Source: Luteimonas sp. 9C
Lineage (GTDB): Bacteria > Pseudomonadota > Gammaproteobacteria > Xanthomonadales > Xanthomonadaceae
Assembly (NCBI RefSeq): GCF_902506295.1
Contig: NZ_LR733312.1
Span: forward strand, 1,750,095 to 1,814,094
DNA: 64,000 bases
Direction of reading: 5' to 3'
The notes beneath the pieces were generated by a model that was not told where the DNA came from, did not search any database, and saw only the letters and a program-made list of their open reading frames with translations. A program made the position numbers and the translations under genes. This document shows, piece after piece, positions 59,226 through 64,000 of this stretch (position 1 is its first letter; every line of letters begins with the position of its first letter).

Positions 59226-60326
59226 TCAGGCCGTCGGCTTCGGCCGCAGCAGCAGGCGCGTGTCGTCGCCGACCCGGCGCGTGTCGATCGTCTCCAGATG
59301 GAGGCGCTGCGCCATCGTGTCGACGCCGAGCCCGTCGAACAGCGGTCGGCCGCGCTCACCGAGCAGCAACGGCGCGATGTACAGCAACAGCTCGTCGACG
59401 AGGCCTGCACGCAGGAAGGCGCCCGACAAGGTGGCGCCCGCCTCGACCTGGATGTCGTTGATGCCGCCCGCGCCCAGCGCATCGAGCACCACGCGCAGGT
59501 CCAGCTGACCATCGCTGCCGCGGGGCGCCGCCATGCGCGGCGCGTCGAAGCCCTGGGGCACCTTGGTGTCGTGCGCGTGGACGTACAGCGTGGGCGCTGC
59601 GCCGTCGCGGACGTTGCCCCGCGAGATCGTCGCCAGGCCCGGATCCAGCACCACCCGCAGCGGCACCGCAAACGGCGCGTCGCCGGCGAGGCGCACGGTC
59701 AGGTGCGGATCGTCGGCCAGCACCGTGCCGCTGCCGGTCAGCAGCGCGCCGGCGCGTGCGCGCCAGCGCATCACGTCGGCGCGCGAGGCCTCCCCGCTGA
59801 TCCATTTCGAATCGCCGTTCGCCATCGCGGTGCGCCCGTCGAGGCTGCAGGCGAGCTTGACCCGCAGCCAAGGCCGGCCGCGCTCGACGCGCGACAGGAA
59901 CCCCCGGTTGAGGGCGCGCGCCTGCGCCTCCATCAGGCCGGACTCGACCACCACACCCGCCGCCCGCAGGCGGTCGAACCCGGCGCCGTCGACCTGCGGG
60001 AACGGGTCGCGCATCGCCGCGACGACACGCGCCACGCCGGCCTCGATCAGTGCATCGGCGCACGGTCCCGTGCTGCCGGTATGCGCACAGGGTTCCAGGG
60101 TCACGTAGGCCGTCGCGCCGCGCGCGCGATCACCCGCCGCCTGCAGCGCGACCACTTCCGCATGCGGGCCGCCTTTCTGCACGTGGAAGCCTTCGCCGAC
60201 CACCTCGCCGTCCGCGACGAGCACACAGCCGACCATCGGATTGGGCCGCGTCGTCCAGGCGCCGCGCTCGGCGAGGCGCAGCGACTGGGCCATGAAGCGG
60301 TGATCGTCGGCAGTGAAAGCGGTCAT
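59226..60326 (-). CDS. ribD: Bifunctional riboflavin deaminase/reductase RibD
   Basis: A 366-residue enzyme. The N-terminal deaminase has the zinc motifs HAEVVAL and PCAHTGSTGPC; the C-terminal reductase starts with RPWLRVKLACSLDGRTA and contains the NADPH-binding GSGTVLADDPHLTVR region. It catalyses steps 2 and 3 of riboflavin synthesis. ATG 60326 (MTAFTADDHRFMAQSL) fits the family. It lies upstream of the riboswitch and so is outside its control. Confidence 0.96.
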   Translation of the reverse strand: MTAFTADDHRFMAQSLRLAERGAWTTRPNPMVGCVLVADGEVVGEGFHVQKGGPHAEVVALQAAGDRARGATAYVTLEPCAHTGSTGPCADALIEAGVARVVAAMRDPFPQVDGAGFDRLRAAGVVVESGLMEAQARALNRGFLSRVERGRPWLRVKLACSLDGRTAMANGDSKWISGEASRADVMRWRARAGALLTGSGTVLADDPHLTVRLAGDAPFAVPLRVVLDPGLATISRGNVRDGAAPTLYVHAHDTKVPQGFDAPRMAAPRGSDGQLDLRVVLDALGAGGINDIQVEAGATLSGAFLRAGLVDELLLYIAPLLLGERGRPLFDGLGVDTMAQRLHLETIDTRRVGDDTRLLLRPKPTA

Positions 60327-60445
60327 GGGTCCTCGGCGACGCGTGCGTGAGATGGCGCCATTGTAGGAGGGCGCGTGCGCGCAACCCGGCAATCCCACAG
60401 CACCCTCGCGCGCGACCGCGCGCCTGCACGAAATCCTGCGGACGC

Positions 60446-60967
60446 TCAGCGTCTGCGCGGCGTCTTGACCGGCGCCGTCTCACCTTCGAGCAGCGGCAGC
60501 TGGCCATCGCCCGGCAGGTCGCGTTCGAGCCGGTCGAGTTCCTCGCGGAAATCGGCAACGTCCTCGAACGAGCGGTACACCGACGCGAAGCGCACGAAGC
60601 CGACGTGGTCGAGCTTGCGCAGTTCCGCAATGACGAACTCACCGACCCGGCGCGAGGACACTTCGCGTTCCGCGGTCATGCGCAGGTGATGCACCACCGC
60701 GCGCACCGTCGCCTCGATCTGCTCTTCCGACACCGGACGCTTGTGCAGCGCGCGGTCCATGCTCAGACGCAACTTGCGCGCATCGAACGGCTCACGCCGG
60801 CCGTCGCCCTTGATGATCGTCGGCAACTTGAGCTCGATGGTCTCGAGCGTGCTGAAACGTTCCCCGCAGGCTTCGCACTCGCGGCGACGACGGATCGTCG
60901 CCCCGTCCTCGGACACGCGCGAATCGATCACGCGGGTGTCGGTGTGCTGGCAGAAGGGGCAATGCAT
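60446..60967 (-). CDS. nrdR: Transcriptional repressor NrdR
   Basis: A 173-residue protein with an N-terminal zinc ribbon (CPFC...CEAC, residues 3-34) and an ATP-cone domain ([20 protein letters not shown]). It senses nucleotides and represses ribonucleotide reductase genes. It ends with a Pro/Glu-rich tail of about 25 residues. The order glyA-nrdR-ribD is conserved. Confidence 0.96.
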   Translation of the reverse strand: MHCPFCQHTDTRVIDSRVSEDGATIRRRRECEACGERFSTLETIELKLPTIIKGDGRREPFDARKLRLSMDRALHKRPVSEEQIEATVRAVVHHLRMTAEREVSSRRVGEFVIAELRKLDHVGFVRFASVYRSFEDVADFREELDRLERDLPGDGQLPLLEGETAPVKTPRRR

Positions 60968-61072
60968 CAGGCGCGGGGCGTCGGGAACAGCATTCGAGCG
61001 TACGACGCAACGGCCGTCCCGGGGATCAGGCGCTCCGCCACACCCGGATCAAGACCCCGCATGCCCAGCTGC

Positions 61073-62341
<1,269 letters not shown>

Positions 62342-62425
62342 CGAGGGCTCCGGAACAGTGAACGGCGGGGCCGGCCATTGTAGCGCCGGCCCGCCCGGCG
62401 CGCGGCCCCGCCGGGCGCGAGCCGT

Positions 62426-62431
62426 TATAAT
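62426..62431 (+). promoter_or_regulatory. -10 element of ettA
   Basis: A perfect TATAAT, 71 bp before the ettA ATG. No clear -35 hexamer. Confidence 0.5.
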
Positions 62432-62502
62432 CGCCGCCATCCCCTTCCCACCCGACGCCGCCCGACCGGGCCCCGGCGCGGGCCGGCACAACCGGAGCCC
62501 CC

Positions 62503-64000
62503 ATGTCGCAATACATCTACACCATGAACCGCGTGTCCAAGGTGGTCCCGCCGAAGCGGCAGATCATCAAGGACATCTCGCTGTCGTTCTTCCCGGGCGC
62601 CAAGATCGGTCTGTTGGGCCTCAACGGCTCGGGCAAGTCCACGGTGCTGAAGATCATGGCCGGCGTGGACCAGGATTTCGAAGGCGAAGCCCGCGCGCAG
62701 GCCGGCACCAAGGTCGGCTATCTGGCGCAGGAACCCGAGCTCGACCCCGAGATGACCGTGCGCGAAGCGGTCGAGGAAGGCGTGGGCGAGGTGCTGCAGG
62801 CCCAGGCCGCGCTCGACAAGGTCTACGACGCCTATGCCGAGGAAGGCGCCGATTTCGACGCGCTGGCCAAGGAACAGGAGCGCCTGGAGGCGATCCTCGC
62901 CGCGGGCGACGCGCACACGCTGGAGAACCAGCTGGACGTCGCCGCCGACGCGCTGCGCCTGCCGCCGTGGGAGGCCAAGGTCGGCAATCTGTCGGGCGGT
63001 GAGAAGCGCCGCGTCGCGCTCTGCCGCCTGCTGCTGCAGAAGCCGGACATGCTGTTGCTCGACGAACCGACCAACCATCTCGACGCCGAATCGGTGGAAT
63101 GGCTGGAGCAGTTCCTCGCCCGCTACACCGGCACCGTCGTCGCGGTCACCCATGACCGCTACTTCCTCGACAACGCCGCCGAGTGGATCCTCGAACTCGA
63201 CCGTGGCCGCGGCATTCCGTGGAAGGGCAACTACACCGAGTGGCTGACCCAGAAGGACGAGCGCCTCAAGCAGGAAGACAACCAGGAGAAGTCCCGCCAG
63301 AAGGCGATCCAGAAGGAACTGGAATGGTCGCGCCAGAACGCCAAGGGCGGTCGCACCAAGGGCAAGGCACGTCTGGCCCGACTGGAAGAACTGCAGTCGG
63401 TCGACTACCAGAAGCGCAACGAGACGAACGAGCTGTTCATCCCGCCGGGCGAGCGCCTGGGCAATGCGGTGATGGAGTTCAAGGGCGTCACCAAGAAGTT
63501 CGGCGACCGCCTGCTGATCGACGATCTGTCGATGATCATTCCGCCGGGCGCGATCGTCGGCATCATCGGCCCGAACGGCGCGGGCAAGTCCACGCTGTTC
63601 AAGATGATCACCGGGCAGGAAAAGCCCGATTCGGGCCAGATCGTCGTCGGCCCCACCGTGCAGCTCTCGTACGTCGACCAGAGCCGCGATGCGCTGGAGG
63701 GCAACCACAACGTCTTCCAGGAAATCTCCGGCGGCCTGGACATCCTCAACATCAACGGCGTCGAGATCCAGTCCCGGGCCTACATCGGCCGCTTCAACTT
63801 CAAGGGCCAGGACCAGCAGAAGCTGGTGGGCACGCTGTCGGGTGGTGAGCGCGGCCGTCTGCACATGGCCAAGACCCTGCTGCAGGGCGGCAACGTGCTG
63901 CTGCTCGACGAACCGTCGAACGATCTGGACATCGAGACCCTGCGTTCGCTCGAAGACGCGCTGCTGGAGTTCCCCGGCAACACGTTCGTGATCTCGCATG
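62503..64000 (+). CDS. ettA: Energy-dependent translational throttle protein EttA (3' end outside window)
   Basis: The first 499 residues of an ABC-F protein that binds the ribosomal E site. Two ATPase cassettes are seen: Walker [10 protein letters not shown] with [11 protein letters not shown] and [11 protein letters not shown], then GPNGAGKST with [11 protein letters not shown] and DEPSNDLD. The charged arm and linker (about 240-310) are between them. [20 protein letters not shown] is diagnostic for EttA. The frame runs off the window; about 55 residues are missing. Confidence 0.97.
   Translation, partial: MSQYIYTMNRVSKVVPPKRQIIKDISLSFFPGAKIGLLGLNGSGKSTVLKIMAGVDQDFEGEARAQAGTKVGYLAQEPELDPEMTVREAVEEGVGEVLQAQAALDKVYDAYAEEGADFDALAKEQERLEAILAAGDAHTLENQLDVAADALRLPPWEAKVGNLSGGEKRRVALCRLLLQKPDMLLLDEPTNHLDAESVEWLEQFLARYTGTVVAVTHDRYFLDNAAEWILELDRGRGIPWKGNYTEWLTQKDERLKQEDNQEKSRQKAIQKELEWSRQNAKGGRTKGKARLARLEELQSVDYQKRNETNELFIPPGERLGNAVMEFKGVTKKFGDRLLIDDLSMIIPPGAIVGIIGPNGAGKSTLFKMITGQEKPDSGQIVVGPTVQLSYVDQSRDALEGNHNVFQEISGGLDILNINGVEIQSRAYIGRFNFKGQDQQKLVGTLSGGERGRLHMAKTLLQGGNVLLLDEPSNDLDIETLRSLEDALLEFPGNTFVISH

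Overview
The window is a GC-rich chromosomal segment from a gammaproteobacterium of the Xanthomonadaceae/Lysobacteraceae type (Xanthomonas, Lysobacter, Luteimonas or Pseudoxanthomonas relatives). This rests on gene content and order: sucD-sucC next to pilS-pilR, pilA, pilB, pilC, pilD, coaE; lpxC-dciA-M23 peptidase-secA-Nudix; a full dcw cluster; and nrdR-ribD-ribE-ribBA-ribH-nusB-thiL. Most genes are housekeeping genes. I see no insertion sequence, prophage, CRISPR array or tRNA.

Layout. 1-5.3 kb: a partial pepQ converging on pepP, ygfB upstream of pepP, a membrane GGDEF/EAL protein, a small coiled-coil protein and zapA. 5.4-7.4 kb: 6S RNA, then 5-formyl-THF cyclo-ligase, an EVE-domain protein and rpiA. 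7.5-14 kb, minus strand: rpoD, dtd, nadE, sucD, sucC. 14.1-27.4 kb: the type IV pilus locus. It holds pilS, pilR, a sigma-54 promoter region, a pilin, a large GT-C type membrane glycosyltransferase, a second pilin, an opposing operon (flippase-like protein, methyltransferase, GT2 glycosyltransferase), then pilB, pilC, pilD and coaE. 28-33.7 kb: a Nudix/ThiE-like fusion, secA, an M23 peptidase and dciA. 33.9-50 kb, minus strand: lpxC and the dcw cell-division/peptidoglycan cluster, read as mraZ-rsmH-ftsL-ftsI-murE-murF-mraY-ftsW-murC-ddlB-ftsQ-ftsA-ftsZ. 50.6-54.4 kb: RNase P RNA, a lipoprotein hydrolase, rsmI, lpoA and yraN. 54.4-55.1 kb: a gene-free stretch made of a long inverted-repeat element with hexanucleotide repeats. 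55.1-62.3 kb, minus strand: thiL, nusB, ribH, ribBA, ribE with an FMN riboswitch, ribD, nrdR and glyA. 62.5 kb to the end: ettA, cut by the window edge.

How the genes work together. PilS/PilR should drive the major pilin from the sigma-54 promoter at about 17.81 kb, with PilB, PilC and PilD as extension ATPase, platform and prepilin peptidase. The glycosyltransferase genes between pilR and pilB look like a pilin or envelope glycosylation module. The dcw genes make lipid II precursors and the divisome and mostly overlap by a few bases, as a co-translated transcript would; lpxC, secA, dciA and LpoA add envelope and replication functions. The riboflavin genes form an operon controlled by an FMN riboswitch.

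Most notable points: murG (and murD) are missing from their usual dcw positions although the flanking genes overlap; a candidate pilin glycosylation module lies inside the pilus locus; the inverted-repeat element is at 54.5-55.0 kb; a piece of the ftsZ 3' end is duplicated with strong hairpins; a perfect DnaA box lies upstream of mraZ; and REP-like hairpins separate sucC from sucD.
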